A stretch of 64,000 nt of DNA from NCBI RefSeq assembly GCF_050947875.1, contig NW_027460291.1, positions 31,061,589-31,125,588 on the forward strand, in the 5' to 3' direction. Below, in pieces: positions 22,704 to 33,770 of the stretch. The translations under genes were made by a program, and so were the position numbers. Position 1 is the stretch's first letter; each line of letters opens with the position of its first letter. The notes beneath the pieces were generated by a model, which saw only the letters and a list, made by a program, of their open reading frames with translations, ran no database searches and was not told the origin of the DNA. The DNA is from Dermacentor variabilis (Eukaryota > Arthropoda > Arachnida > Ixodida > Ixodidae).

Positions 22704-23127
22704 TTAAGGTATCGCTCAGGGGGCAACAATCAGCGGCATCTCCGTGTGTCATGCTGTGCGCCGCACCAGCGTATACCCTAATCCAGGGGTGCGATCGGAG
22801 ATGGTTCTTCGGCGCGTTCGTTCGGTTACCGGCGTGCGCGATTGGCCTACTCCGCACCGACGTCGCCAGCCGCGGGGCGCGGCCACGTTTTTGGTGACGT
22901 CAAAATGACGACGCGGTCCTGTCAATCATCCTCCCACCGAGCATTTCGTCTGCTAGGCGCCGAACCCGACAGGAGCTGGGAAGATTGGAGCGATCATACG
23001 GCTTCGCATGGCGCGTCTGGTGGATTGGATTGGATCCAAAAGGCGGCCTTTCCGGCTGCGGAATGGCATGTTTGAATCCAATCCATAATTCGAGAAAATG
23101 GCGCTTCCGTTGGGAACTTAGGTTGTT
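22704..23127. other. Unassigned sequence with an imperfect hairpin
   Basis: No gene recognised. An imperfect inverted repeat built on GGATTGGATTGGATCCAAA and TTTGAATCCAATCC spans about 23022-23090, possibly a MITE end. Confidence 0.4.
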
Positions 23128-23330
23128 GTGCTGGCGTTTCTAGAGGAAGGAGGAGAGCGGGTGGCGGTGCGAAACGCGTTTGAAGAAATGGCAGAAAGTG
23201 AATTCAGGCGTCGTTTTTGTTTCTTGAAACAAATAATTCGTTGGTTGTACAGAGAAATCGACAACATCATCGGTGCCAGCGAGCCACTGGAATGTTGTCG
23301 CTGCCTCTTGAAAAGTGCGCCACTCTTCCC
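23128..23330 (+). pseudogene. Possible PIF/Harbinger-like N-terminal fragment
   Basis: The frame reads EEMAESEFRRRFCFLKQIIR, then WLYREIDNIIG. This resembles the F-x-x-x-F-R-L/F-x-K...W segment that precedes the catalytic core in Harbinger (HARBI1-like) transposases. The frame then runs into a poly-T stretch (23333-23350) and loses resemblance. No catalytic residues, terminal repeats or 3-bp duplication were identified. It may also be an unrelated ORF. Confidence 0.3.
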
Positions 23331-26277
23331 GTCGTTTTTTTTTTCTTTTTTCTTCTCGCTGTGCGCGACACCACCTAGGGACGACGCAAAGAACCTAACA
23401 GTTATAAATTGCAGTAGTCACACGTTATTTGAAAGCGCGTTTGGGCTTGAGAAGAAAAAATACATTTTTTAAATAAAGATTTAATTCATTTGGAAGACGA
23501 GAAACATTTGGTTTTGTAGTATACTGTTTGCAAGCAGACGACAAGCGACGGAAGCAAACTTCCGGGGAGGTCACCGCTTCCTGATTGGCTGCTCTCTCCG
23601 CCCCGCTGTCACAAATTTTGCATACTGCAACTTTGTGACGTCGTAGCAACTGAACAGAACGCGTATCGAACAAAATATCTCCGATCGTGCCCCAGGTAAC
23701 TGCGAAACGCTGAGGAAGCACGTTTGGCCAGCTTTCGTGGTCCTAAAAATTTCGCTCTACGATTTTCGAAACACTGTTTATCTGGCAGCCGGCATCAAGC
23801 TTTACAAAATAAAGAACTGTAAAATAACTCGATCGAAAGGGCTGCTAACATGAATAAACGAGCTGATGATGGTGGCTGCGAATATGGCACGAACAACAAG
23901 ACGCACGCGACGCGTTGAAAATTATGCACACTCTTAGGTATCGAATGGTGCCTGTGCTTTGAAGGGTACCTCGCCTACTCGAGAGAGCTGAAAAACGAAC
24001 TTCTCTTTGCAACAGCAACTTTATTTTCCGCAGTAATACAGCGCGCGATGAGCGGCGTCGACAGCTTGCCAGTGATATTCGGAAGCACGGGAGAGCCCAT
24101 ATGAACTAGGGCCGGCCGGCACACGGTAGGCATGGCATTAGTTACAGACAGGAAAAGAACACACCTTCATTTCTTAGTCGGCACGTGCTGTTTTCATAAT
24201 ACGTCCTCGGTCAACTTCCGCCAGAACTTGGTTGTCAAGCATCCTAATCTTCGAACACGTTGAAACAGAATAAGTTTAATGTGCGTGCACGAAGTAATAG
24301 CTTCATCCATTCGCGATAGTTGACCGTCTCGAATACGCACCTGTCTTTCATATCCCAGTTTGAACATGGGTGCCCACTTCCGAATTCGTCACCAAGCGCT
24401 CATTGGGAACAAAACCTTCGGAACATACACACGATGGCATCAGGTCCCTTTTGTTTATGCTGGCAATACCAAGCGGGCGCTTCTCTGCTATCGCAGCGGC
24501 GGTGTCTGCGAAGTCACCGCGGCTGAAGATGCACTTCACGCTTGCTTCCGAAAGTTATTTTGCAACCGAATACAGCACAGTGATATAGCCCGTCGACCTT
24601 GAGTCATCTGACATCGCAGAAATCCCAGAGAGAACACGTTAGAATCGCACTAATTCGCAATTAAACCGCTACCTTGCCAAGCTGCCGCTGGGAGAAAATT
24701 GAATCCGCACATACCAGTGCGAGGAGGAGAGCGGAGCGACGTGCTGGTTCGAGGCTACGTTCCTCCTCGCCACGGTATTCACAGCTCAGCAGGTGACACC
24801 ACTTTGTTTGCGCGCCACACGCGGACAAGTCGCCGACGCGGCACATGTTTTCGCAGTGTCACAGGACGCTGAGCGAGTGCCTGCAATGTTTACGCTATTG
24901 TTCGGAACCGTTTCTGTAGACCCGTTCCTACAGTTTCTTTCTTTTTTGTCAACTCGAGCGCCGCCATAATGGGAAAGTGGCGCCACCTAGCGTCTGGCCG
25001 GGTTCCACCTCCATGCTCGGCTTAAAGCAGGAATGTGCGGCCTGCAGCAGCGGCACTTGGCTGTGCGAGAAAAGCCCTTCCACGAGGTGCACAACGGCGT
25101 GCGTGTGTCTGCGTGTTTTAAGCGTGTTCGTTGTGTTGTTGAAAGTGTTTATTAAACTATGTATCGCGACCTCTGGCGAGATAGGTCTTGCAAACGCTGT
25201 CGCTCACTAGGGCATTCGCTCTGCTAGGCAAACTTTCCAGAATGAGCGTCCACGCCGGTTGTTTACCATTAAATATAAATAAATGCGCAGACTGCTGGAA
25301 AGCGACGTTTGCCTTTCCGCGACGTAATAAAAAATGCGGATTCCGCATGCACGTGTACATTTCGATATGGCGTTTCCAGACGTGTGCTCTCCTCCAGGAG
25401 TAATCGCTACATTTGGCATGTATGCTTGCGAGCGGAGTGTAGGCTTGGTAATTATTCGCGTTCCACAAGCTTCAGTAATGCGTCAACGCTTTTCCTGACT
25501 AGCTCATTAGGTCAGAATGAGAGTCATTTAATGAAAGCGATAGAGATTTTCATGCCTAAGTAAGTTGACTACACGTTCACAAAGTTCATACCCTTTGCTC
25601 CGCCCCACCCCTCGGCCTCTGCGGAAAGAATTGCAATATTTATAAATGAAAGCTTCGGGAGTAGGCATTAGAATGCGCGGCTAAAAATGGGTGTGAGTGT
25701 TCTTCACAGTATGCGACAGCAGTACGGCGCGACCACAATCCGCGCCTTCGCATGGACTCTTGTTAGGGACGCCAAAGCTGTCCCAGTGTAGGACTTGGAT
25801 TTCATTTGACGTCTAAACGAATGACGCTGAAGCGTATCTCTATAGGACACGTGACGACCTGCGCTGGCATTTGTAAAGCGCGACTCTGTAAATCTGCGCT
25901 AAAAGTATAAAAAGAGAAAGAAAGAGAAGAATTATGCGAGTTCAGCGCACACGTTGTGAAGCGAAGGTTTCGTGAATTTGTTAATGAAATGCTATAAATT
26001 TGTTCATTCGATTCCTGCGTCCTTGGCGTAAAGAAAACTGGCGAGCACATGCGCTCTCGCGTACCGATCTACGCAATGTGGTAAATATTACATAGGATTG
26101 TATTTCTTGTTTTTTTGCATTTAACTTAAACGTAGCGGCCGCTTCCTGACCAGCTCCCAAGTGTAGGTATGTGTCATAGTATGGAAATCGTAATTATCAT
26201 CAGCACGCGGCGATCATCTAAAAGAGCTAGCTGGGGTTGGCACGAGAGAAGCCTACGTACAATTGGGATGATACAAC
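23331..26277. other. Long stretch without a recognised gene
   Basis: About 2.9 kb with many short frames on both strands, none with a recognisable domain or consistent length. No microsatellite, large inverted repeat or SINE was seen. This is the longest part of the window not explained by a repeat and the most likely place for unannotated host exons, but none can be supported from sequence alone. Confidence 0.4.
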
Positions 26278-26349
26278 TAACATAGCGCAGTAAGGACAAG
26301 GGACACGTCCAGACAACACAAGCGCTAACTTTCAACAAAGATTTTATTA

Positions 26350-26548
26350 CCCGCCGCGGTTGCTTAGCGGCTATGGTGTTGGGCTGCTAAGCACGAGGTC
26401 AAAGGATCGAATCCCGGCCACGGCGGACGCATTTCCATGGGGGCGAAATGCGAAAGCACCCGTGTACTTAGATTTAGGGGCACGTTGAAGAACCTCAGGT
26501 GGTTCAAATTACTCCAGAGTCCCCCACTACGGCGTGCCTCATAATCAT
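26350..26548 (+). mobile_element. Ruka-like tRNA-derived SINE
   Basis: The 5' tRNA-like part has an A box TTGCTTAGCGG and a B box GGATCGAATCC, spaced as in a tRNA promoter. Then come the body motifs GGGGCGAAATGCGAAAGC, TGAAGAACCTCAGGTGGT and the 3' block CTACGGCGTGCCTCATAATC. These features resemble the tick SINE Ruka as I recall it. The usual tail is lost at about 26548, where the Penelope-like frame resumes. Confidence 0.82.
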
Positions 26549-26800
26549 GTCCGAGAAGGACGGAGGTACACTGCCACGTGCAGACTATGTCAACCAAAAA
26601 TTCAAGCTCTTCCTTTGATAAAGCCACCGACGGCCCACCGACGCAGTCAGCTCCCGCCCGTGCGATCTCGGAACCGTCTTTGATTTCCCTAGTTAAGCTG
26701 TTACGACGGCGATAAACGACAACAGTCTGATCGAAAAACAGGACGGCAAGGTGGCATTTTTTTACAATGAGCTGCCAGTTGGCCGTCTGTAGCAATATTG
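26549..26800 (-). pseudogene. Penelope-like ORF, C-terminal remnant
   Basis: The minus frame includes SLTREIKDGSEIARAGADCV then GGPSVALSKEELEFL. This fits the extreme C-terminus commonly seen after the GIY-YIG endonuclease of Penelope-like elements: an R-E/I-x-E-A... segment, D-x-C-V, P-S-x-x-L, then E-x-x-F-L. RT and nuclease motifs are absent. The match is by pattern memory. Confidence 0.5.
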
Positions 26801-27149
26801 CTGACTTTCTCTTTTGTAGTGCTCATGCAGACGCACATTCTTGGGATCCGCAATAAGATCTTTGTTGAAAGTTAGCGCTTGTCCTGTCTCGACTTGTCCC
26901 TCGTCCTTACTGGGCTATGTCGCTTGTATCACGATGAATAACCAACATGCCCAAACCTATTTCCTTCAATCATGCAATTGTGGCCTAATAAATCACGATT
27001 CGCGTACCAGGCACCACCGATAAATTACAAGAAGATTTACACGTAAAAGAATGGCAACGACAGGCAACATATAAATAGCTGGTACCAGTTCGATTCAAAG
27101 TCTGTTAGGTGACACTTTGAGGGACCAATCATTTTATCACACTCAAATG

Positions 27150-28600
27150 CAAGATATGCAAAGGGAGAAAGCAGCTGGAGAGGGTCCGGTAAGACCAGAC
27201 TTGCTGAAGGATGGTGGGCGGATTGTTCTAGAAAAACTGGCCACCCTGCATACACAATCCCTCATGACCTCGAGCGTACCGGAATCTTGGAAGCACGCCA
27301 ACATAATCTTAATCCACAAGAAAGGGGACGCCAAAGACTTGAAAAATTATAGACCGATCAGCTTACTGTCCGTTGCCTACAAAGTATTTACCAAGGTAAT
27401 CGCAAATAGAATCAGGAGTACCGTAGACTTCTGTCAACCAAAGGACCAGGCAGGATTTCGTAAAGGCTACTTAACAATAGACCATATTCACACTATCAAT
27501 CATGTGATAAAGAAATATGCGGAATATAATCAACCATTATATATAGCTTTCATTTATTACGAGAAAGCGTTTCATTCACTCAAAACTTCAGCAGTCATGC
27601 AGGCATTACGGACTCAGGGTGTAGACGAACCGTATGTAAAAATACTGAAAGATATCTATAGCGGCTCCACAGCCACCGTAGTCCTGCATAAAGAAAGCAA
27701 CAAAATCCCAATAAAGAAAGGCGTCAGGCAGGGAGATACGACCTCTCCAATACTATTCACAGCGTGTTTACAGGAGGTATTCAGAGACCTGGACTGGGAA
27801 GAATTAGGAATAAGAGTTAATGGAGAACATCTTAGTAGCTTGCGATTCGCTGGTGATTTTGCGTTGCTTAGTAACTCAGGGAACCAATGGCAATGCATGC
27901 TCACTGACCTGGACAGGCAAAGCAGAGGGGTGGGTCTAAAAATTAATCTGCACGAAATTAAAGTAATGTTTGACAGTCTCGGAAGGGAACAGCAGTTCAC
28001 GATAGGTAGCGAGGCACTGGAAGTGGTAAGGGAATAGATCTGCTTAGGACAGGTAGTGACCGCGTATCCGGATCATGAGAGTGAAATAATCAGAAGAATA
28101 AGAATGGGAAGGGGGGCGGTTGGCAGGCTTTCTCAGATCATGAATGGCAGGTTGCATTATCCCTCAAGAGAAAACTGTATAACAGCTGTGTCTTACCAGT
28201 ACTCACCTACGGGGCAGAAACCTGGAGGCTTACGAAAAGGGTTCTACTTAAATTGAGGACCACGCCACGACTACAGAAAGAAGAATGGTGAGTGTAATGT
28301 TAATAAGAAGAGAGCTGATTGAGTGAGGGAACAAACGCGAGTTAATGACATCTTAGTTGAAATCAAGAAAAAGAAATGGGGCATGGGCAGGACACGTAAG
28401 GAGGAGGGAAGATAACCGATGGTCATTAAGAGTTACGGAATGGATCCCAAGGGAAGGGAAGCGTAGCAGAGGGCGGCAGAAAGTTAGGTGGGCGGGTGAG
28501 ATTAAGAAGTTTGCAGGGACAACATGGCCACAATTAGTACATGACCGGGGTAGTTGGATAAGTATTGAAGAGGCTTTTGCCCTGCAGTGGGCGTAGCCAG
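27150..28600 (+). pseudogene. RTE RT with both palm motifs mutated
   Basis: The frame is open to 28037, with KNYRPISLLSVAYKVFTKVI, AGFRKGY, KGVRQGDTTSPILFTACLQE and FTIGSEALEV. The palm A motif, normally IDYEKAFDS, reads IYYEKAFHS (about 27552-27578), so the catalytic Asp is Tyr. The palm C motif, normally FADD or FVDD, reads FAGD (about 27843-27857). A stop at 28035 ends the main frame. The C-terminal part (SRGRQKVRWAGEIKKFAGTT) continues in other frames to the (GAT)n tail. Loss of two catalytic acids marks an old, inactive copy. Confidence 0.88.
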
Positions 28601-28631
28601 GCTGATGATGATGATGATGATGATGATGATA
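27150..28631 (+). mobile_element. RTE-type LINE, copy 1, 5'-truncated
   Basis: Covers RT and the C-terminal region of an RTE-like LINE and ends in a (GAT)n tail at 28602-28631. Short simple-repeat tails are characteristic of RTE elements. It is closely similar to the copy at 41227-42958, including ...CCACAATTAGTACATGA and the CAGGCTGATGATG end. The 5' part (endonuclease) is missing before about 27150. Confidence 0.88.
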
Positions 28632-29121
28632 AAATTTTGACGAAACAGGTCCTTTTAACTCATCAATATGTGATGTATTGGCTAGTACTTGCTCCTCTTT
28701 TACATATAGTATTGTACCTGATGCAATAAGTATCACGTAAGAAAAGAAAAGCTATTGTGTATTAATGGTCAGAGCACTGGGGCGCTGCGCTGGAGCTCCG
28801 AGGCTCGGAATCCCAGCGCAGGAGCACAGTATGTGAGCGCCGTTGGGATGCCCGCCACACCTGTGACATCGCGGAGGCAGTTATACGGCGAATGCGCGAA
28901 CGAGGTGTAGAGGTGTGGGAATAAGAAGAGCTGGGCTTAACGGATCAGGACGCCGTTGTGCAAGAGTTAGTGCGAGTTGTAAATCCGGGAACGCGCGGCG
29001 GGCAAGTCGATATGACTATAGAGAAATGGGAGGAGGTCGGAAATCACATGAGCCTGCAGCGAAGAGAGTCACCGGCCAACCGATTAGCCCGTTCGTTCCC
29101 CGACAATACCGTGTGGCCAGG

Positions 29122-30059
29122 GGCGCTATAACGTAAAACTATTCCAATTCTGCAATCAGCCCTCCGCGATTGGTCAAAAACTTTTTTGTACTACCCCCAC
29201 TTTACCTGTCTGTCAAGCGACGTCACGAAAACCGCGATAGCTCTCCATCTGATATGACGTGTACGCACTGATTATGCATGAATTGACCGAACAAAAGAAA
29301 CATAGTTATTTCTGATTCGACACCTTTCCGCCATTAGCCCTCGGCTATTGGTCAAGAGTTTCTGGGCTGAACCCACTTCACCTGCCTGTCACTCGACGTC
29401 ACAAAACCGCAAGAACTCACCGCGTCAAAGTGATGTGTACGCGTTGAAGACGCATTAATATGCCGAACAAAACTGAATTTTCTTCTGAATAGCCGCAGGC
29501 TGCCCCGTTCCGAAAGGAATAAAATATGGCTGCCGCCGATTGCTCAGGCAATGGCTACTCGCATCTGCCGGTGAGCATGGGTTTATTTGCGTGTAATAAA
29601 ACTTTCTGCTTGGCCGTGTAACGTTTTCGAGCACTTTCGGCACTTTTTCGACTTCGTTCTGCCAACTCTTCTTTGCTGAAGATCCGTTTTAGCATCATTC
29701 TTAAGCTTGCGTTGCATGCTGCCGCGATTGTCGACGGGCCACCGCAAGCTAAGTAAAGGAAAGCGGACCAATTGCAGACGCCGGCACCACCCTCTTCATC
29801 CAGTTATCGATTTTCAGTGCATTGTCTCGGCCGCATCGAATCCCTCTCCACTTGAGTATGCTCCTCGCCTGTCGTGAGCCAATTAGATGAGACAAGCCGC
29901 TCAATGTAGGCAATGTTATTCGTTTTTCAGGCAAAAAAAAAAGTGACCTCCTATGAAAGAGGAGAGCGTTTCATTGGTCTGTTGAGAATGACCACCCGAT
30001 GCTTTGACGTTAGGAGATTAGAGTAAAAACATATTGGAATAGTTTTACGTTATAGGGCC
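29122..30059. mobile_element. 938-bp MITE with 5-bp CCAGG duplication
   Basis: Ends are inverted repeats, GGCGCTATAACGTAAAACTA on the left and GGCCCTATAACGTAAAACTA read inward from the right, continuing to ATTCCAAT. CCAGG occurs at 29117-29121 and 30060-30064. Removing the element plus one CCAGG rejoins the RNase H motif of the host LINE, which confirms both ends. Internally, two diverged units about 178 bp apart (from 29157 and 29335) share GATTGGTCAA or TATTGGTCAA and CGACGTCAC. No coding capacity. The superfamily is uncertain. Confidence 0.88.
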
Positions 30060-30064
30060 CCAGG

Positions 30065-31240
30065 TGCCCACACATCTCAACAGGTGCAAAGACTACTTTG
30101 GAGAATGTGTGTGAGAGGGGTAGGAAGTTCCTCGCGTAAGAGAAGAAGACAGGCGGCCATGGAGTCTGTGAAAATGATAAGCAGGTGAGGGGTGACGCAT
30201 GGAAGATAGCGGCAAGCTGCTACTATGGCATGCAGTTCAGCAAGTGTGAGATCTGTAACCGAGAGGACATCTCTGCGAAGTATAGCATAGCCGCTTGAAA
30301 GAGCCACTATGGCAGAGCGGAGTGGGAAGACGCTAGCGTCCATGTAATAGAAATGACGGTTTGGATGCATGTGGATGAAGTGCTGAATATAGCGTATTCT
30401 AGCCGGGCTGCGTATGTGGACACAAGGGTTCATGTTGCGAGGGAATGGCGCGATTCTTAGAAGTGTCGCGCAGGATGGCGAAACTGCGGTAGATGCGGCG
30501 GAAGGGGACGTGGAGACAGATTAGCCGACATTGGCCAGGATGTAGCGCCCTGAGTGGTGGTGCTCAGGCGAAGTTCCTGGTTGCGACTGTGAGTCAGGAT
30601 GACCTACTCTGTAGTGTTGTGGACGGCCAGCTGAGCTAGGCGGTCGTTGCTGTACTGATTGAGAGTCCCAAAGCAATTTTGGTTGCTTTGCGTACGAGTG
30701 TGTCAACAGTATTAAGCTCCTGTTGGCGAAGAGATAAATATGGGAGCTGGTAAGTGTAGGAGTGCGTCGCGAAGACGAATAAGTTCAGACTCCCTTAGGC
30801 TCCTAACCCGGGTAGTGACGCAACGCATTAGGTGTAAAATTTGTTCTCCTTGCTGTGCCGGACCACGGAAGCACCTCCGACATAAGATTGTAAGAGGAGG
30901 CCGAGAATTTTTAGGGATTTTACTAGTGGAATGGCATGACGATCCAGCAGTAGTGCTAAGGGAGGGGGTTGCCATCGAGGATTCTGGACATGGAGGAGAG
31001 CAGATTTAGCAGGTGCGCAAGAAAGCCCGATTGTTTTGGCGGCAGCCGAAGTGGTAGCAAGGGCGTCCTGTAGGCAGTCTTGTATACTATACCCCGATGA
31101 ACCTAGATAAGACGATATGGTTATATCATCTGCAATATATAATATAGCGGATGGTGGTTAACGGTTCGAGGGCGCGGTGAATGATGCACATGGCGAAGTT
31201 GAAGAGGAGAGGACAGTGAACTGAGCCTTCCGTTATGCCG
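30065..31240 (-). pseudogene. LINE RT palm and RNase H remnants
   Basis: RT survives as short frames: the ADDI catalytic dyad near 31120, a GL-x-CAPAKSALL segment and a VRKATKIALGL segment. RNase H is better preserved in the frame 30077-30433, with YMDASVFPLRSAIVALSSG (first Asp), LAELHAIVAAC (Glu) and IIFTDSMAACLLLL (second Asp). A stop follows close to the MITE junction. The last RNase H piece, SGNERANRLAGDSL, lies beyond the MITE at about 29060-29115. It is not functional. Confidence 0.75.
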
Positions 31241-32403
31241 CGTTGAGGGTGCGAACATAGGGATGACGTAGGGGCAACGGCGAATCATGGGGAGCAGGAA
31301 CGACTGGGGGAGAACCCGACCGGCGACCGACTGACCTACCGACCGACCCAGGCGAAACGATGGAATCGTATAGGCAAAGAAAGCTTCGTTTAAAGAAAAT
31401 AAGAAAAAGAATTGCGAGCGCTTCCCCAGACATCACTGTGCGCGAATAGCCCACGTAATTTCGCGTCGCACTGTCTGTCGGCATGAATCCTTTTCTGTTC
31501 GTACTAGCGATTCAAAGACACCGCTAATCTTCTTATGGTATCTTCGACTGGTCGCCTGTATGCCCCGAAGCAGAGTCGGGTAGATCGGTCGTTTCCCGAG
31601 CTCAAAGGTACGGGACAAGCGCGCAAGCCGAACGTGCGACTCGCTCTCGGAGGAGGAAATTGCTGATGCGAAGCCACGTGACTACTTATAACGTCCGATG
31701 TTTCGCCTATCCAAAGCTGCCGGCGCTGCCGGAAGAACCGGCGGACGTGCCGGCGGGACGAACGTTCGTCGAGACGCCAGCATGCAGTGGCCTAGGTTGC
31801 CAAGGTTACGGTGGGCCGTCGCCAACAGCAGCGACGCGGCGCTGCGATGACGTTTCAATCTCGATGACTGCTCCGACGACAGGGCTCGGAGCGCCTCAGA
31901 GCGCTCCAAGATAGAGGAGAGCAATCGAGAAGAACCAGCCTAACGCAGGGCGCGCACCCTCTTTCAACCAGCCGAAGACAACGCCGCTCGCGAGAGCGCT
32001 CCAGAGTGCTCAGAAACGACCAGCCGAAGATAGCATTAGTAAGGTAGCCGCAACCTAACACCCTCCGGAGCTGGTCGTTGAAGCCCGCACGTTTCGTCTT
32101 CCCATTTTTCACGCTTCCAATAGTTGTTGGTGGAGCTCACGACTGCGCACTTGTTTACCCGCTGATCATGAATGAATCCACATAGCGAAACCGGCTCTGA
32201 AGATTATCTAGAGTGGCTTTGAAATGCTGCCTGTCCTGTCGACACAAGGCGATATGCGAGCTTGTCAGCCCAGGATCGAAAAACCCAGATAAGAGTAGAG
32301 CAGCTTGGATCCGTGCGCGGCGCCAATAGTTGGCTATTGGTCTCCGTCACTTTTCTTTATTTTTTTGTGCAGAGGGCGTCAAGCCCTGTAGGCGAAGAAC
32401 CAG
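31241..32403. other. Unassigned sequence
   Basis: No domain or terminal repeat recognised. GAGCGCTCC-type palindromic words recur at 31880-32010, without a defined element. Short frames are not credible as genes. Confidence 0.4.
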
Positions 32404-32407
32404 CAGT

Positions 32408-32458
<51 letters not shown>

Positions 32459-32460
32459 TA
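32404..32460. repeat. (TTTA)n microsatellite, SINE tail
   Basis: About 13 TTTA units. They lie at the 3' side of the minus-strand SINE that follows, so on that strand they form a (TAAA)n tail. Confidence 0.9.
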
Positions 32461-32650
32461 AATATAGTCTTGGGGTCTAAAGTCCCAAAGCAACATGGGG
32501 TAACAAAGCAGTGGAGGGCCCCGGAATAATATTAACTGCCCGAGTTTCGTTAACGTGCGCCTGAATCTAACTACATGGGCGTTCTTGCATTTCGCCCTAA
32601 TCGAAATGCGGTTGCTGCGGCCAGGAAGAGCGCAACGGATGTCGGAGACA
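32461..32650 (-). mobile_element. Diverged Ruka-like SINE
   Basis: Read on the minus strand it carries the SINE body in order: CGCATTTCGATTAGGGCGAA, then GTAGTTAGATTCAGGCGCAC, then an AACGAAACTCGGGCAG block matching the TGAAGAACCTCAGG region of the 26350 copy, then the CCACTG...TTTGTTACC part. The tRNA-like head is lost near 32650. Confidence 0.6.
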
Positions 32651-32892
32651 GGTTTCTACCAATCTTTGTTGCAGACAGGCAGCATGTAGGACATACCAAG
32701 CGGTTCCGATTAAGAAAGCTAAAATTAATGTAATATGTTTTTTTATTTGCTGCCACATATTATTTAGCACTCATTACTAGGGGCATGCAGCAGAATTAAG
32801 GCGGAGAAAGCAGCATCACTACGTAACGAGAGCCAATGACAATTAAAGTGTAAGAATAAGGTTGTACAGGTACAAAAAAATTTAACAAATGC

Positions 32893-33035
32893 TGGGGCCT
32901 TTTTGTGCCAATACTGAAATCTGCTTAGGAGGCACGCCGCAGGGGGAGGGATGAGCTACGAAATAATTTTGACCACCTGGTATTCCCTAACCGGCACTGA
33001 ACGCAGTGTCCACGAGTGTTCTTTTTTTCCCCTTT
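32893..33035 (-). mobile_element. Ruka-like SINE fragment
   Basis: On the plus strand it holds GAGGCACGCCGCAGGGGGAG and AATAATTTTGACCACCTGG, followed by a ...CACGAGTGTTCTTTTTTTCC segment. These are the complements of the 3' half of the SINE body. The head is missing. Confidence 0.68.
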
Positions 33036-33227
33036 ATTTTGAGATCGTATCGAATATAGAATACTTTTCGAATAGTTTTCGAATAATAAACAGCCATTAT
33101 CAGAATTAATATAAAACCTAATATAAAACGACGTTCACAACCCAGAATCATTGGTGTTAGCAAGTTGCTCTCATTACACAGTGCCTAGTCCAAAGTTCGA
33201 CGGAAACTCGTCAGGCGAGGGTGACAC

Positions 33228-33770
33228 ATTGTCAAATAATCTGGCACTCGTCTAAGGTTCAAAGGGAAATAAAGCATATAAGGACGTCTCGAGATCGCTA
33301 AGGGTCCCTTATTGACAATGAAGAGGAGCGCAAGAGGGGGGGGGGGGATTATTTACGTGTTAGGTGCCGCAGAGTGCGCAAGTACATCTCCGTGGCGATA
33401 TTCAGGCCGTCGTTAGGCAAAGAAAATGCCATTTTCCAGTCGCTTAATCGTGTATTTCGTTTCCGAAATCCGGGCTTATAGCAGACGGTGTTCTGCTTGG
33501 GCGATTTTCATCCTACCCATGACCGTACGTACAAGGAGCGGCCCTCGCAGAGACTTTGGGATGAGGCCAGAAGATTTGCAGCGGTTGTTGAATACCAGGT
33601 GGCTTCGCATGAGATACACTTGCGCGCTCTGCGCCACCCTAACACGTACATTGTCGCCCCCCTCTTGCGCTCATCTTCATTGTGAACAAGGCACCCGTAG
33701 CGATCTCGAAACGCCATTTTATGTCTTATTTCCTTTTGAACCTTAGGCGAGCGCCAGTTCATTTGACAAT
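33228..33770. mobile_element. Foldback (long-TIR) element, 543 bp
   Basis: ATTGTCAAAT at 33228 and ATTTGACAAT at 33761-33770 bound two long inverted arms of about 170 bp. Shared blocks include CTAAGGTTCAAA, CGAGATCGCTA, AATGAAGA(G/T)GAGCGCAAGAG and GTACGTGTTAG-type sequence. The centre (about 33420-33590) is unique. A G run at 33339-33348 lies in the left arm. No target duplication or transposase was found. Confidence 0.78.

Larger units (their letters stand above)
26281..26930 (-). mobile_element. Penelope-like element fragment between inverted repeats
   Basis: The left arm (26281-26345) and right arm (26857-26925) are inverted repeats. They share AAGCGCTAACTTTCAACAAAG and the CAGTAAGGAC...CGCTAT block. 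Between them a minus-strand frame encodes a PLE-like C-terminus. A SINE sits inside the left half. Inverted or complex terminal repeats are a known trait of Penelope-like elements. Most of the element (RT and endonuclease core) is missing. Confidence 0.55.
28790..31240 (-). mobile_element. RNase H-bearing LINE interrupted by a MITE
   Basis: On the minus strand RT remnants occupy about 31240-30720: an ILYIADDITISS catalytic region near 31100-31145, then CAPAKSALLHV. RNase H lies at about 30433-30065 and resumes at 29116. The 938-bp MITE at 29122-30059 splits RNase H inside its W-x-P-G-H motif. Many stops and frameshifts are present. The 3' boundary near 28790 is approximate. RNase H places it in the I/LOA-type LINE assemblage. 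Confidence 0.72.

Noticed and set aside
24348..24602. Overlapping frames on both strands as a host exon
   Set aside because: All frames are similarly open over about 200 bp, with no splice sites or recognisable motif to choose among them.
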